From Phyto melanocephala (taxonomy: Eukaryota; Arthropoda; Insecta; Diptera; Rhinophoridae): DNA of 64,000 nt. The translations under genes and the position numbers were made by a program. Shown one piece after another: positions 9,900 through 23,600 of the stretch. The notes under the pieces were generated by a model that was given only the letters and a program-made list of their open reading frames with translations, did no database searches and was not told the origin of the DNA. Numbering within the stretch: the first letter of the stretch is position 1; every line of letters starts with the position of its first letter. The stretch spans positions 2,833,201 through 2,897,200 of the forward strand of contig OW799237.1 in assembly GCA_941918925.1 (NCBI GenBank), written 5' to 3'.

Positions 9900-12800
9900 A
9901 CAATTATGTTAAAGACCTCTATTACGGCTCAAGAAATTTCAGGTGTCTTTTTTTTGAAATAAGAATATATCAAGGCATAAAAAGTGCTGTATTTTGAGGC
10001 GGGGCAAAAAAAAATTCCTGTTTTATAAACTTCAATGACATATCTTTCATTCTAGGAGGTGACTGACACAACTTTTTTTTTCGACCCGCTTTTCTGTACA
10101 ATCTTTTGGAATTTTTTTTTACGCCGGAAAAAGTCGAAAAAAAAATTTATATATTTTATATGCCTTTAGAAAATTTATTTGTAATATTTATAAGTTATAA
10201 ATTTAATTAACTTACTAAAATATTCGGGATATACTCCCGTAATTTTTCAAAATTTCTTATTTGATTGTGGGGTTTTAGCTGGTTTATGTGCATTTCACTG
10301 GTGCTTATGCCAGATTATCAGTAAACCTTTACACAAAATGATCAGTTTTTTTATAATAACATAGCATAAAAAATGTCTATTATTTTTTAAAGATCTTTAA
10401 AACGTTTTTTAAATACTTGCATTATAGTCGATTACCCACAAAAATATTAATTAAATTTCTTTTCGTGAATTTATAAAACACTGTTTGATCAAACATTTGA
10501 TCAAAGCCCTGCTCAATTTTAATTCTCCAACAAAATCAAAATGTCTTGTGTTTGTCGCTGTACACACTAAAAAATAACGGTAAATTAAAGAAAATAAATA
10601 TTCCATTGATTTGAAGAGTTTTTAACCCTTTGACCACACGAGCATTTCTTTTTCTCTTAGTATAAGCAATAGCGCCGAATAGTGCAGAATGACGGCGTCA
10701 AATTGCCAATATTCAAGCTTATATCTCTAGGTGGTGAACATGTAAATATCGTAAAACATTCAAATTCAAATTTTACTGTGAAGTGTTGGGGGCTATTTTT
10801 TATTAATTATGAAAGAAAGTATTTAAATATTAGTGTTGAAAAAAATAATTTGAAATAAATACATGCCTTTAAGCAAATAATTATGCCTTAAAAAATAACA
10901 TGTTTGTTCCTATACTTTTGAATCTTGTTTCTTTAAAATAAAAATGCCCGCCATACTCCAGTTAAATCTGAGAACATGTGTTAAAAGATTGTTGCTCAGC
11001 AATGTATTAAAACATTTATTGCTAAATAAGTGTTCTTACATATATTCATGCAGTCCACACATTAATATCCTGTATTGGCAATAGGATTTGATTGATGTGA
11101 TGTAGCAATAATAATTGGCAAATATATTGCGTGGTCGGGGGATAATCTCATTAAAATAAAAAAAAAATTAAAAAAAAAATTTTAAAAAATTACAATTTGG
11201 ACAGAAAAAGAAGGATGACTCATGACTCATGTGCAAGTGAGATACAAGAAAGAACATATCCATCCCTGGTATATGAATAGGACTTGACAGAGAAAATCTA
11301 AAAAAATTGAATTTGTTTTAGCAATGAATATAAATTGGATTTTAAAAGGCATATTTTTATTTCGCACTCAATCGGGACCCGGTCATTTAGAAGTCATACA
11401 AGTTTAACAGTTAATGCTTAAGCAGAGCTTGTGAAAAATTCGAATTTTTTATACAACTATTTTTAAAACTCTAATATCATTTATTTAAAATTTCTGGCAA
11501 ACAATTTTTAGGCCTTTATTATCTTAACTGATGCAAATTTATGGCCGAACTAGTTACGGTCTGGAAAATTCTATTACTGTTAGAGTTTATGGTTCGAAAA
11601 TAAAATCAATAAATCAAACAAAAAGTATTTACAAACGTAATTAAAAAACAACAACAAAAACAAACTTTATTTATTTTTCAAGTAGGCTACCATAATTTAT
11701 GGCAAAAAAAATAAAAAAAAATTTGGGAAGCAAAAAATTATGGCGAATTTCAAACCAAGATAACCGCAGAAAAGAAGTCATTTAAAAACCACTTTTATGG
11801 TATAATTATAAAAAACAAAACAATTGCATGCAAAACATTAATAGATGAATGTGTGTATGTGTGTATGTGCAATTAAAAGAGTGTAGAAAAAAAAACCCTC
11901 AAACCCTAAACCCCATTATTTATGTCAATGTTACAGATTCATTTGAAATACTTGTATAGATAAATTATCTAGATAAATTTCTTTTTGAAGTGGGCTTTTT
12001 TGTTGTTGTAGTTGTTATGTTGTGGTTCCATAATGTTATGCCAACTGCACACATACACAAAAAAACACACATACGCACGGAAATTATTGTAAATATTATT
12101 TTTATTTCCAAGTATTTATTTATTTATTGTTGAGGTTTTTGAAATCATTTTCAAATGCAAATAAATATATTTTTTTCACTTTTTCCCCCCTATTGCCAAC
12201 AATGACTGTATTTAATATATTTCATATGTAACGAATATATATAATATACAAACATATATTTGTCAATAAATACCTGTTAAATAAAATGTATAAAACCACA
12301 AAAAATCACACAGCAATATAAATTTTACTTTGTTCAATGCACAAACATACAAATTAAATTGTGGTAAAGGGATTTCGTTAAAATACAATGATTGGAAGGA
12401 GAGTTTAAGAGTTCAGGTTGAACAGATTTTATTATTTTATTCTCATTAAAATAATGTTGTACTGCATGTTATAACTACAAAATATGTGAACAATTTTGTG
12501 ATACCGGAAATAGTTTACCCGGTGTAAAGAATTGCACATATGACCTTAAATTTAAGGCGTTTTGAAATTTTTGTGGTAAAAGGATTTTGGTAAAACACAA
12601 ATCGTCGTTATGTTTTTTCATTAAAATTTCAGGAGAGCAAAACAAATTTTTATTTTTTACTTTACAGTATTAAATTATTGCATACTGACTATTCTTTATT
12701 TTTGAACCAAGGATATCTTAATCCTTAAATGGTTTCGTGGATAGATTTACGACCAATAATGGTTCAAAATAGAGCAATAATTTTTTTTTTGGAAAATTGT

Positions 12801-15640
12801 CACATAACCGATTATTCCGAAATATTCGTGAAAACTTCAAAGAAATTAAACTAAATGGATGATAAAAATGTACGCGTGTTTTCTAACTTTTGGACCTGCA
12901 GAATATTTCACTTAAGAATTTTTATCTTGTTTAACCCATATAAAATTGTAGCACATTTAAACAAAACTTTTAGATTTTAAAACTCTCGTAAGTTTTAAGA
13001 AAATGCTTTAAACAATTTACGAATTTTTTTTATAAAAATTAATATTGTTGTATTTCATGTTAGTTTTCTTTTAATTCATTCAAATTCATTTACATTATTA
13101 ACTTTTTGTTAAGTATTTGAAAACAGTTTTGTTTATGATTTGATTTTTTATTAAAACTAAAACTTTAAAACTTGATTATCAGTTTTGGCATATACATAAG
13201 CGACCTAGAAGGTACTTTTTTCATTCTTGTGGTACTTTTTTGTATTAACGTTTTTGAAAACACATTTTTAAAATTTTTCACTATTGACATAACTGAAAGT
13301 ATTATGGGAATTCGAAAGACACTTTTTCCCAAGGCATGCCCATAAGGAATATGCATCGCGGCAACAAACACAACAATAAAAAATACATGTATTTTGTTTT
13401 TGTATATATACCGGCATATGTCACACAATTTTTTTATTTTCTTCTCTAATTTGAATAATTTTTAAAAAAATTTAAAGCGAAAACTTTTTATTCATGGTTT
13501 TGTTTTTTTTTTTTTAACGTTTTAAACCAACTGAAATTGCGAATAATTTATTGTATAATAAAATTAAAAAAATTAAGTTTGAAAACTGCAGGCAAGACTT
13601 TTAAAAATGTTGGTAACACTCAAGGCGAATTCATACAGGTTAAATTATCAGCACATGATGATGGGGAAACACAGTATCTAAATTTGTTAAATTCTCCTTG
13701 ATTCCATTTATTAACACAGGAATGGAAAATTACATTTTGGATTCCGAATTAAACATTTGACTTAATTGTGCTTTTTTGATGATATATTTACCAACTTTAT
13801 GTATATTTTTTGTTCTTGCACCATTATTAATGTGTTTCACAAACAAATATCCTTTTTTTAATAAAATTTTATTGAAATAAACATATAAAAACAACTGTTC
13901 CATCTCTGTTATACAAATTGGCCTTGACAGAAAAAATCCCCTAAAAAGTTGCTTTTATACTCGCCGTTGCATATATCTGTATGAATATGCCTTTGTAACG
14001 CTTATAAAATGTATATAAAAGGAAAACCGTCAGGTGATTGGATACGAGTACCTATGCCTTGCTTTTTCCATTTTTATGGTACCTTTTATATTTAACTAAG
14101 TTTATAAAGCTAGAACTTTGAAATAATTATTTACTGATTTAAATATTGATGTGAATTTAATTTTTTTTTTTTTTTTGAAATTATGAAATTAAGACAATAC
14201 GACACTTAGGACTTTTTGTTAATATACCAATTATTTATATTAAATAGGTTTTATTGTGCATACTTTTAGGGGCTTGAAATGAATATTTTGCTTCACAAGC
14301 TTTGTATGTAAACAATTATAAATGGCACCTTCAGACATACAAACATACATAATTAACGAAATCGGAAGAAGTTTAAACACAACAGGTCAGAATTTAAAGT
14401 ACAAAATTAACAGCCATTATAATGTTTGTCACACCATCATACCCACTAAGTAGTGTAATCATTGCTAAACAAAGATAATTTCATCATATCGTAAATAAAA
14501 TCCGAGAATCCCAGAATTTAAAAAGCATGACAATTCCCATTAAAAACCAGACATTTTATTTAATTTCTACGAGCCTTTTCGTTTTGTTAAATTTTCCACA
14601 CCAGCCACTTCTCTCCTCTTTAAAATTGCGTTTACTTTTTATAATCCTGCATTTATGTCAATACGACATATAGTTATCACTAACAATGAATTTTAAAACA
14701 AGACAGCTGGAAATTGTTTACTGAACACATAATATTCCATCCGCGTCCAATTACACTCACCATTAGTCGTCCGGTGTAGACTTCATTTATTTCCAATTAA
14801 ATTGGACATGTGTGCGTATACTTAATATCACTCTCTGTTTCAATTGCTGCCATTGTCTGGCTGCGTGTCGTGTCTTTTACTCCACTAACTATTCATTATA
14901 ATTTAATGTCGCGCAATCACTTGCAAACTAAAAACAATAAAAAAAAGTCATGAAATGTAATAAAAGAAAAATAATTTAATTCAGGTCTGAAATACAATTT
15001 GTGTATAAAAAAAAATCACTTGTGCGTTTAATTGTGTTGGATTTTTTATTTATTTTTTTATTTTTTTAATTTAAACGCAGCACAGATACTTATCGAATGT
15101 AATAAATATTTATGTCACTTTAAATAAAAATGTTTTAATAGTCATATACATTTCATTTGGCTACTTGTGTTTAAGGGCATTTTTCTTTTTAAGTTTAAAT
15201 AATATTTTTTTTTAAATTTTGATATTTAAAACTGGAAAATACAGTTGTGTTGTTTGCTTTTAATTTTAAAATTTATTATTTCGACTAATTAAAATTTAAG
15301 ATTTTAATTTAATATTTCTAAAATTTTTTTAAATATTTTTACTATCAGAAAGGCAAAATTTAAAATTAATTTTACAGCCCGTTAATAACATCAATAAGCC
15401 TAAATTGGCATTCAGAGTTTGTTCTTTTTTAATATATTTTTTAATGGCCACTTATGCTTCAATAAACTTTTGCCATTAAAATAAATTTAAGAAATAGCCA
15501 AAAGATAAAAAGAATACAAATTAAGTTTGTTTTACAAATAAAAGTGAAAAAAAGCAAATAAAATTTATGTAAATTAGTTTTATGCAACAAATATGTTGGC
15601 AATAAATTTATAAAAAATATATGTGTTGGGGGCATATCAA
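9900..15640. other. AT-rich non-coding DNA, no gene recognised
   Basis: No exon or transposon domain could be supported. Short open frames, such as one at 13165-13428 minus, are AT-driven. A stretch at about 14560-14920 is less AT-rich and of mixed composition, the sort of sequence that can be a conserved intronic or regulatory element; this is only a compositional impression. Short repeats and homopolymers are scattered, including T-runs at 13500 and 14160. Confidence 0.5.
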
Positions 15641-15689
15641 AGCTAAGCACTACTAAGTCGGGTCTTTTTTTTTGGTCACCTTGGTTTGC

Positions 15690-16330
15690 TCAGAATCCCT
15701 TTCGCTACTGAGTCCTCTGATACTACAGGCATTTTCTCTAAACTACAAAACGATTTAACACTGCCTACTGATGATTGACAACAATGCCTATTTCAAAGTT
15801 CTCGTTAAAGCCAACATCTTCGTTGTAATAACCTGCCACACTTAATCTACAAAATCTATTTTTTTTCAATAATGATACTGATGTGCCGAAATCCAAACAC
15901 TTTTACTTGACTCATGCGTTGCAATGAAATCTGAGTCTCCCTAACCTCTTTATGTATGAGCTCCAGGATTCCATTAGCTCCAGCCAACTGCTATTTAACT
16001 TAACTCCTTCAAGGTAAGGTCCAGATTTTTCCTATAACTCATAAGTAACGATAGTGATGTCTCTATTCAAAAACTCATTGTGCCGGAACCTTTATTTGAA
16101 AGGTGCCTGCTTGATCATCTGAGTCTCTCCAACTTTTTTATGTATCAGATCGAGGATCCTGTTTAACTAGTGAGTAAAGATATAGATAGTACTATCTATG
16201 TACTAATTGTATAAAATTTCATTCTCTGGACCAAGTTTCTTTGATTCATGGGCTCCGTCTTTATCTGAGACTCCTTAATATTTTTATGTATGACATATAG
16301 AATTGCCTTTGCAGTGGCCTGAGGTCTCTT
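15690..16330 (+). repeat. Degenerate tandem repeat, unit ~170-190 bp
   Basis: Three clear occurrences of a TCTGAGTCTCYCYAAC...TTTATGTATGA block lie near 15927, 16116 and 16270. Each is preceded by related text (a GATAGTGATGT or GATACTGATGT segment, then CTCATG-like). A fourth, weaker unit may start near 15690. Divergence is high, so this is an old satellite-like or duplicated element. No coding potential was found. Confidence 0.5.
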
Positions 16331-16544
16331 CAACGGTAAACCAATATCTCGAAGACTTATGCACTCGGATAAAGTAACATGCTTTTGGGTGGGAGAATAT
16401 AAATTTACTGAATTCAGTCGTTTGTTTTAAACAACTTTAAAAAAGATTTTCTTTATATCTCTCACTTTTTCCAGTGATATTTAATTGCTTTGTTACCTTT
16501 TTTATAGTAAGAACTGTCTAGTCCCTTATAATAGCCACCTATCA

Positions 16545-16750
16545 CAGATTTTCGTGATGAAGCAATTCGAACTTTTATTTATTGATTAACCAACACTCTA
16601 TTGAAAAATCTTTACGACGCTGCTTGGTTCAATTGTACGCAAACGAGCCAGCCATCTTGCGCACAGATTTCTTATCAACATATTAGTGGTCAATATGTGA
16701 TATATGGTGCTTCTTTCAGTTACCTCTGCTGACGATCATTCATTACCATT
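16545..16750 (-). pseudogene. mariner transposase N-terminal relic
   Basis: The minus strand from about 16745 gives NDRQQR, then the LCARWLARL segment (about 16665-16640), then KDFSIEC and a decayed KFELLHHE stretch at about 16600-16555. These match, in order, the helix-turn-helix end, the '[KR]LCA[KR]W.P' segment and the pre-catalytic '..EFLRR..T.DE' region of mariner (DD34D) transposases. Stops interrupt the frame, and the catalytic domain is missing. Confidence 0.6.
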
Positions 16751-16759
16751 TTATAATTT

Positions 16760-17782
16760 TCTGAATCATTTCTAGCATGGGCACCACTACGGTGTTGGTC
16801 TTGGCATTTACTATAAAATTATTTAAATAAGTAGAATTTAACTTGGCTTTAATATTGGTTGGACTGAGACATTTAAAATGAGGGCATTGTTTTAAATAAC
16901 GGTAAGAAATTTTTTAAGGTCTTTTATTTTTGATGTCTCCAAAGCAAACAACATAGAGACTTTTATTTTAAGACATATCACACTGGTTCCTTAAAGAGGA
17001 GCCAACTCGATATTTAAAAATGTTCGGTAGAAGAAAGACACTGTTTTTTAACATCTACTATATTTAAAAAGACGGATAGAATTATAATTGTTTGTGGCGA
17101 GAAAGTAGAGGAAATTATGTAAGATTTTTACAGTGGGTGAAAGTGAGTAAAAGTGAGTGCCATATGTTGGTTTCTAGCAAAAAGTGAAATTTAAAATATT
17201 TTGAGTAGATCCTTATACAGTAACCATCGCACCCGTTGATAGAGTTGCCATTTTATACAAAAGCAATTTTGTCAAACTAGTGCCGCCGTATATATATGCG
17301 CAGAGTCTGCTAATTTTGGGACCGCCCTCATAGAAACTGATTGTATACATTCATCTCGGAATGGCTAGTACTGACTTACAGTAGGCTTTGCCTTGTATAT
17401 TTTATTTGTTTGATTTTAAAGTTGAGGTCTATTTTTTTAAAAGAAGTAGGTAAAGTTGGCAGATTGGGGGAACATTTCATTACCTTCGAATTAATTTAAT
17501 TTGTCTATACAAGTCTCTCTTCTATTTTAGAGAATTGTGGACTAAGTTACTATTTTTTGTTTATTTAAAAAAAATTCTAAACTTTTCTATAAGAGATTTG
17601 AATTAATTGTAACCCATCTACCTTTTACAAATAAAATAGATGCAAATGCTGTGTAAATGTTAATGTGTAAAAAATAATTCGAAAAGAGCAAACCTACTCA
17701 TTCAAATGAATTCTTGTAGTCTTGCAGCAAAATTAACATGACATTCAAGTTTTATTTATTTTTCTTCTTGTTTTCTTTGCAG
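16760..17782. other. Non-coding, probably intron upstream of exon
   Basis: Mixed AT-rich sequence with some GC-richer islets (17220-17390) that I cannot assign. The last ~40 bases before 17783 form a polypyrimidine tract ending in CAG, read here as a 3' splice site. Confidence 0.45.
17741..17782 (+). promoter_or_regulatory. Candidate 3' splice site
   Basis: The run TTTATTTATTTTTCTTCTTG and the following TTTTCTTTGCAG form a long pyrimidine tract ending in CAG just before the higher-GC coding text. This fits a dipteran splice acceptor. The alternative, a signal-peptide-coding start at 17738, cannot be excluded from sequence alone. Confidence 0.55.
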
Positions 17783-18370
17783 ATATTACTTTATCCTGAA
17801 GAGGGTTGGGCACGTACTGCATCATCGTCGTATTGGACGATAACGCCCTGTTGGTGGCAACCCAACCGTTGTCGCATTGAAGAATTTGCTGGCACTCAAC
17901 GTCAGGCTACCAAAGCCAAAATGGTGCCACTCGAACAGAAGGGATCCTTATTGATAGTTGGTCATTTTCGCAGTAAAAATTCATCATCATCATCAACAGC
18001 CTCAAACTCATCCTCGTTATCGACAGGAGCAGCAGCTACAACAGCTTCGTCTTCAACATCTACAGCAGCCACGCCAGCATCGACAACCACAACATTGTGC
18101 TCGCCATTGGCATCATCAAAGGATAATGATGAATTTAAATTGTATTTAAGTTCAAACATTTCCATGGAGGATTATAATATGGGCTACTGTCTGACGGGCT
18201 TTGTTGAGCGACGATGTCAGCAAACGAACACATTTCAAATGACACATTTTGCTGTCATTAAACGTCAATGGCCGTCCTTAACACAAAATAATAAAAATAG
18301 TAAAACGAACAGCAGCAGCAGTAGTTGGACAACCGGTTGTGTTGGTAATTCTGCGGCAAAATCAACGTAA
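17783..18370 (+). CDS. Probable 3' coding exon, unknown secreted or Cys-containing protein
   Basis: An open frame of 195 codons ends at TAA 18368-18370. It has much higher GC and more balanced codon use than its surroundings, which marks it as genuine coding sequence. The first part (ILLYPEEGW to about GHFRSK) is followed by a Ser/Thr/Ala-rich linker of about 40 residues, then a second ordinary segment (FKLYLSS to RQWPSL) and a Ser/Asn-rich tail. Cysteines include a CWWQPNRC pair and four more further on. The frame is open back to an ATG at 17738, and the 15 residues so added are hydrophobic and could be read as a signal peptide. However, the same bases make an excellent polypyrimidine tract with CAG at 17780-17782, so I prefer a splice acceptor. 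A weak donor (TTG|GTAATT) at 18344/18345 could end the exon early. I do not recognise the gene. Confidence 0.65.
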   Translation: MLLYPEEGWARTASSSYWTITPCWWQPNRCRIEEFAGTQRQATKAKMVPLEQKGSLLIVGHFRSKNSSSSSTASNSSSLSTGAAATTASSSTSTAATPASTTTTLCSPLASSKDNDEFKLYLSSNISMEDYNMGYCLTGFVERRCQQTNTFQMTHFAVIKRQWPSLTQNNKNSKTNSSSSSWTTGCVGNSAAKST

Positions 18371-20240
18371 TTATAGTATTTAAATTGGGATTTCATTTAC
18401 ATATTTATTGGTTTTACTTGAAATGTACAATTTTTTGTATTTCTTTCTTTTGTTTTTATTTTCAACTGTTGGCTTCTTTAAAACTGCTATTATTTACTTA
18501 GAGCATACTCTTAAGATTGTTAAAAAAACAAACCAAAGTAAAGCACTTTAACATAAAAAAAACCAAAAAGATAAATTTAAAGTATACTTTAAGTACTTAC
18601 AAAAGTAACGCTGTAAAAAAGCATAATTTAAAGAGTTAAACAAGCTTCTGTATGATTTCACTTATTTTCTGAATTTTCATAAAAGTTTTTAATTGAATAT
18701 TGTAAAGTTCACTGCTTTTAGTATAAGTTATAGAATAATTACAAGTAAAAGTTTGCTTTGTGTTTACTGCCTGCAAATAGTTGCCTGCATTTGATGTATT
18801 TATTAGTAGCATACTTTTGGGATTAAAATTTACTCTAAAAGCTTTTCATGCTGAATACGCAAAAAACAACATTTTATAATTAAGATTTATTTTTAGTGTT
18901 TATTTACTTACACTTTTACACTTTTTTAACACTTAAATAAAAGTTTAATTTATTAATTATAGATAAAATAAAACTTATTAATTAGTTTTAAGATTTTCCT
19001 TTTAATTATTCCTTAGTTTATGGTGTTTAACTTTTTTATACATGTGTTTTAACGATGATGTTAAAAGCTGTTTTGTTTATTTGCCTAAAACTGTTAAGTT
19101 GCCTTAATGTTAGGTTCTTATGACCCAACCCCTTCAATAGATGTGTCATAAAATATAATCGATTTGATGTTCGCCTTTAATAGCCACTTTGGGTTTTATA
19201 TTATTTTACGTCACTGTCTTTTATAGTGTTTTATGTAGGTTAAATAAATATCATAAATTGTCTTCTAGACCTAAATTTAATTTTGCCAACTCTTAATTAC
19301 ATTTCCCCAAATATTAATTTAATTCGAGTATATCATTATGAAATGCAAAATTTTCTCAAAGATTATTGCATAAATGCAAATTAAATATCGACAATAATTT
19401 ATATTCGTTTCATATTGTCCCAAAAACTAATTAAGTGTCATAAATTTGTATGTGATATAAAATGCAATAAATAATTACAATTGCTAATTGTACAATAATT
19501 CATCTCTATATATTTGCAGATTCAATATAAATTTATACGCAAATAAATATCGTATTTTGGTATTTGGTAAAGCATAGCTTGAGGCATATAAAAAAAACTT
19601 ACAGCTTGTTTTGTATTTATATTTCAATATTATTTCATGTTTAGTCTTATACAAATTGATAAACATTTGTATGTGTTTAGATTAAAAGTTGAGAAAATAC
19701 TGTTACAAATAAATAACAATTTGCGGTGTGCCTTAAGTTAGGCAATAAAATTTTAAATATTTCTGTATTTGTTTCAGCGTAAAGTGTGTAAGAGAAAAAA
19801 ATCTCTTTAAAGTAGTACTAGAGTTTGAAAATATTTTGCTCTAATTTTTTTTTTTTAAATTCATTACTAAATAGAAACAGAAATAAGAAATGCATTTTAA
19901 GCAATTTTTTTAACACGACTAATGATTTTAAATACTGTGAAACATATATAAATAAAAAATAGAAAAAAATTAATTTTATTTTTATTCCATAAAAAAATAT
20001 GTTAAATAAATAAAATATATAAATTTTCTTACAAATTTAATGATGAAGCTGACATTTAGGTAATTTAGCGCCTAGAGCTATGCTAAGATAATTTTTTCCT
20101 ATATAAACGAAAACGTCAAGAGATATATGCTGCTTTTACTTTACTTACTTGGTTGATAAAATGGCTACTTCTTAATACATATTTTTATTAGAACCAGTTT
20201 TACGCTTCTCGTTTACATTATAAAAAAATTTGTTTTGGTA
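18371..20240. other. Possible 3' UTR then AT-rich non-coding DNA
   Basis: If the exon at 17783-18370 is terminal, its 3' UTR begins here. A canonical AATAAA lies at 18936-18941, about 570 bases after the stop, and others follow. No further gene is visible. Confidence 0.4.
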
Positions 20241-20244
20241 TTAA

Positions 20245-20665
20245 AAAAAAACCATTTTTATAGTAGACTTGTAGGAGCTGCAAATATTATTTCTTCCATA
20301 ATCCTTACAAAATTAGAGTAGTCGGAGGAGATTCTAAAATTATGTAAATCCACACTTAAGAGATTAACTGCCGGATAAAACGACACGTAGAGCATGCAAG
20401 GCACAGGATGAGATGTTGAAACTCTACCTTTTTTAATATCCTGCAATTGTGCGCTTTGTACAGGTGAATTTTAACATGTACATAGTGTACGCCAAACTGC
20501 AGAACTTCGAAAATCGAAGGAATTAAGTTTGAAAGTTCTAAGGGAATTACATTGAAGGGACTGAAATCTTGGCTTCCGGCTATGTAGAGGAATGTTTTAT
20601 TCCTTTAGAGCGCACAACATGCCAATTGGTCATAGATGTATACCTGTTATGAGTTGGTGTTATTT
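20245..20665 (-). pseudogene. Non-LTR retrotransposon ORF2 C-terminal relic
   Basis: This segment is richer in G+C than its surroundings. The minus strand near 20640-20600 gives a PIGMLCALKE-like run, comparable with the 'GxHA.RLGI' segment of I/Jockey-like ORF2 proteins. Near 20435-20395 it gives VEFQHLILCLACSTCRF, comparable with the conserved '[TV]xEHLLCxCPAL...R' block near the ORF2 C-terminus. Frames are broken. The order and spacing of two motifs support the call, but both are degraded. Confidence 0.45.
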
Positions 20666-20669
20666 ATGC

Positions 20670-23600
20670 CCCTCTTTTTCAAGTTAATCTAAGTTATTAA
20701 AGGTTTTGTGATGTAACTAAAAAATTTAAAAAATAAAGAATGTCAAACAAAAGTTTTTACTTGCAAGCATCTGCTCTATGCTTAAATATAAATATTCTGC
20801 GTAAAGTTGTTTTCCATATTTCACTGAACGAAGATCAAAATTGCAATAATAATGTGAAAAAATATTTCACTTTCTCCCTTCACAATCACCGATCTTTATT
20901 TTTCAACTCTAATTAAAAGCTAAAATACTTTTCTTCAGTATCTTAACATCTCTAGGTATTTTATTTATTTCAAAGTCTGCTAAAAAATAATTTTAAATAT
21001 TTAAAGGTTTCTTCTTTTTTAATCTGACCAATTTTATTTAAAAAATTTAATTTTGATTTTATAAAAAAAAAAACAAAAAACCCACTTTGGCAATTTCTGT
21101 CAACCAGACTTTCAATTTTACCAAAAAAAATCACAAAAACATTATAAATCCTTGCAACAACAATAATAATAATATTGTAGCAAGCAAACACATAAAAAAA
21201 TTGCAACAAATTGCAGCTTTAAGCTTAATAAACTTATGCTCACTTAAGCATGTGATTGTGTTTTTTATTCCATCCTCTCTGCACTTACAACGAAACTCAC
21301 ACACACATACACCTTAATCCATACTCATATACAATATGTAAGCATTGTTATTTCGTACAAATGTATGTGTTTGCAAATCTATGAGTAAATATGTGTATAT
21401 GTTTGTGTATGGCTGTGTTGAGTTATAAAATTCTAAAGAAGTTTTATTTCCTAGAATTTCTTCTTTGAGCTATTTTTATTTTCAAGCAAAAAGTAGAAAA
21501 ATGTGAAATTTTCGTTCAATTTTATGTTCTTCCAACGTTATTCATCAGTGTTTGTGCGTTAAATGTTGATGTAGGTAAATGCGTAAGTGTATATGTGATT
21601 ATTACACCAATTCCTTTAGTACGACAGCTAAAGTTGGCATATATTTTATTTACAGAAATTTCTTTGCGAAATTTTTTTAAGGAATTTATGATTAAAAAAA
21701 AAAAGAAATGAATTTTAACGCTCAAAAAAAGAGAGAAGTAAAAAATTCAATTAATGATATCAATACAAGGTTCACGTTGACTTTTATACAGGTGTCTATG
21801 AATTTCATTACCCTAAAGTAAACAATGCTAGTGTTGCTACACCAGTACTCATATTGACTTGACAATATTTTAGTTTAGCAAAAAGTCAAGTATTGAAATA
21901 AAATATTCTACTTTAGCGTTCACATACCCAAATAACAATAATCATTGTGGTCATCTGATGAAAATGAAATTATTATATCCATTGCTTAAGCTTGACATGG
22001 TGTATTTTAAATAAACAGACACATACATAGAAACAATCTTATAAGTTCGTTTACGTGTGCGGGAATTCATTAAATAAGTACTTACGGATGGTAAGAGAAG
22101 TATAAAAAGGTCTTTGAAACTGATTCAGCTTGGAATCTTACAAAAACAATTTTAAGGTCTTTAATTAAATAGTGAGTTTATTTAAAAAATAAAAAAATAA
22201 TCGTTTTACCAAATATTTAGTTTTCGTAAGAAATTTCTTGTTTTCAAATACAACTTTTAGACTTTTAAATGTTGATTATATTTAATAGTTCTCACCCGGA
22301 TCAAAAAAACATCAAAAAAATTTTCGATAATTTCCTGTGAACCTTTTACCGAAATATTTCCGTACAAAAATATCTGTTAAAAATATGCCTTTAATACGAA
22401 AACTTACGCTAACTTTTTTCCTCATAAAATCCTTTTCATTTATCCAGCTTATTTATGGCTTCACTTGTGTGGTAGGGTTTGGGTGTGAAGTTGGGGTTAA
22501 GTGTACGTGGGGGTTGCAAGTGGTAAATAAATCGCATTGTAGCATAAAAATACATTAAGGTTTATTTAAACAGTTTATTATTTATATATTTTTCCTATTT
22601 GTGTTGTTTCTTGCTAAACCACAATAAGCTTTAGTGGCTTTTACAAATAATTTGCTTTAGAGAAGCAGGCAGTCTGGCAATATTGTGTAGGTGGTGTTAT
22701 TATAAAAATATTTGATTTGTTTGTATTTTCTTTATTATTTTTTTTCTATTTTTTCCTTTCACGTTTTCCCATTTATTTCATTTATTCCTTAAACTCCTGC
22801 AAACGTACATATGCTATCAAAGTGTCTGAGTTTGCTGCAATGCTTGAATGTATGTGTGTGTGTGTGGGTGTAAGCATTTGTATTAAATGCGAATGTCAAG
22901 CATTGCGTGAAATTGTGTCAAAATAAGTCAAGCTTAACATGATTTCATACCAAAAATTTGTAGATGAAATGTGCTGTAAAGTCATACTATTACCCATACG
23001 AAGACACAGTTTGCCCTTAAAGTTATCTTAAAAATAAATAAATGACTTTGCAAAAAATTAATATTAAATTAATGTTTAAAAATTATGTGTTTTGTTGTTG
23101 TAAAATTACAACAATCAAGCAGGAGCTTGTACGAATATAAATCGTAATTTTCGTTCAAAATCGTTGACAGCTCTTGGAAATTATTTTTTATTCCACACCG
23201 TATGCTCGGTATTAAGTTAATAAATGTTACTAACAAATTTATAAAGCTGTACAGGTTTGGCGTAAAAAAATAAAATGGAAATTATATGGGTGAGATAGGG
23301 AGAAAAATTTCAATTTTATTTTAAATTATGTTTTTAAAATTGAGCTTGAAAAGCTTTTAAAATTTTTTAGTAAAAAAAATGAAAATAACTCCTAGGAATC
23401 AACTAAAATTAAAAAAAAGTAATTTTGGGGATCTAAAGCCAGATCGCATCACACAAAAATGATCCTAATTTTACTTGAATGTTTGAGATTGCAGAGCTTT
23501 TGTTGTTAGTTTGTTGTTAAAATAATTTTAAAATTACGTTGGCGTTTTAATTTCATAATTTGACCCCTGGTTTTAAACAAAAAATTTAACTTAGTGCGAT

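Noticed and set aside
17958..18165. Overlapping frames on both strands within the exon
   Set aside because: They arise from the Ser/Thr/Ala-rich low-complexity linker; the 17783-18370 frame has better composition and splice context.
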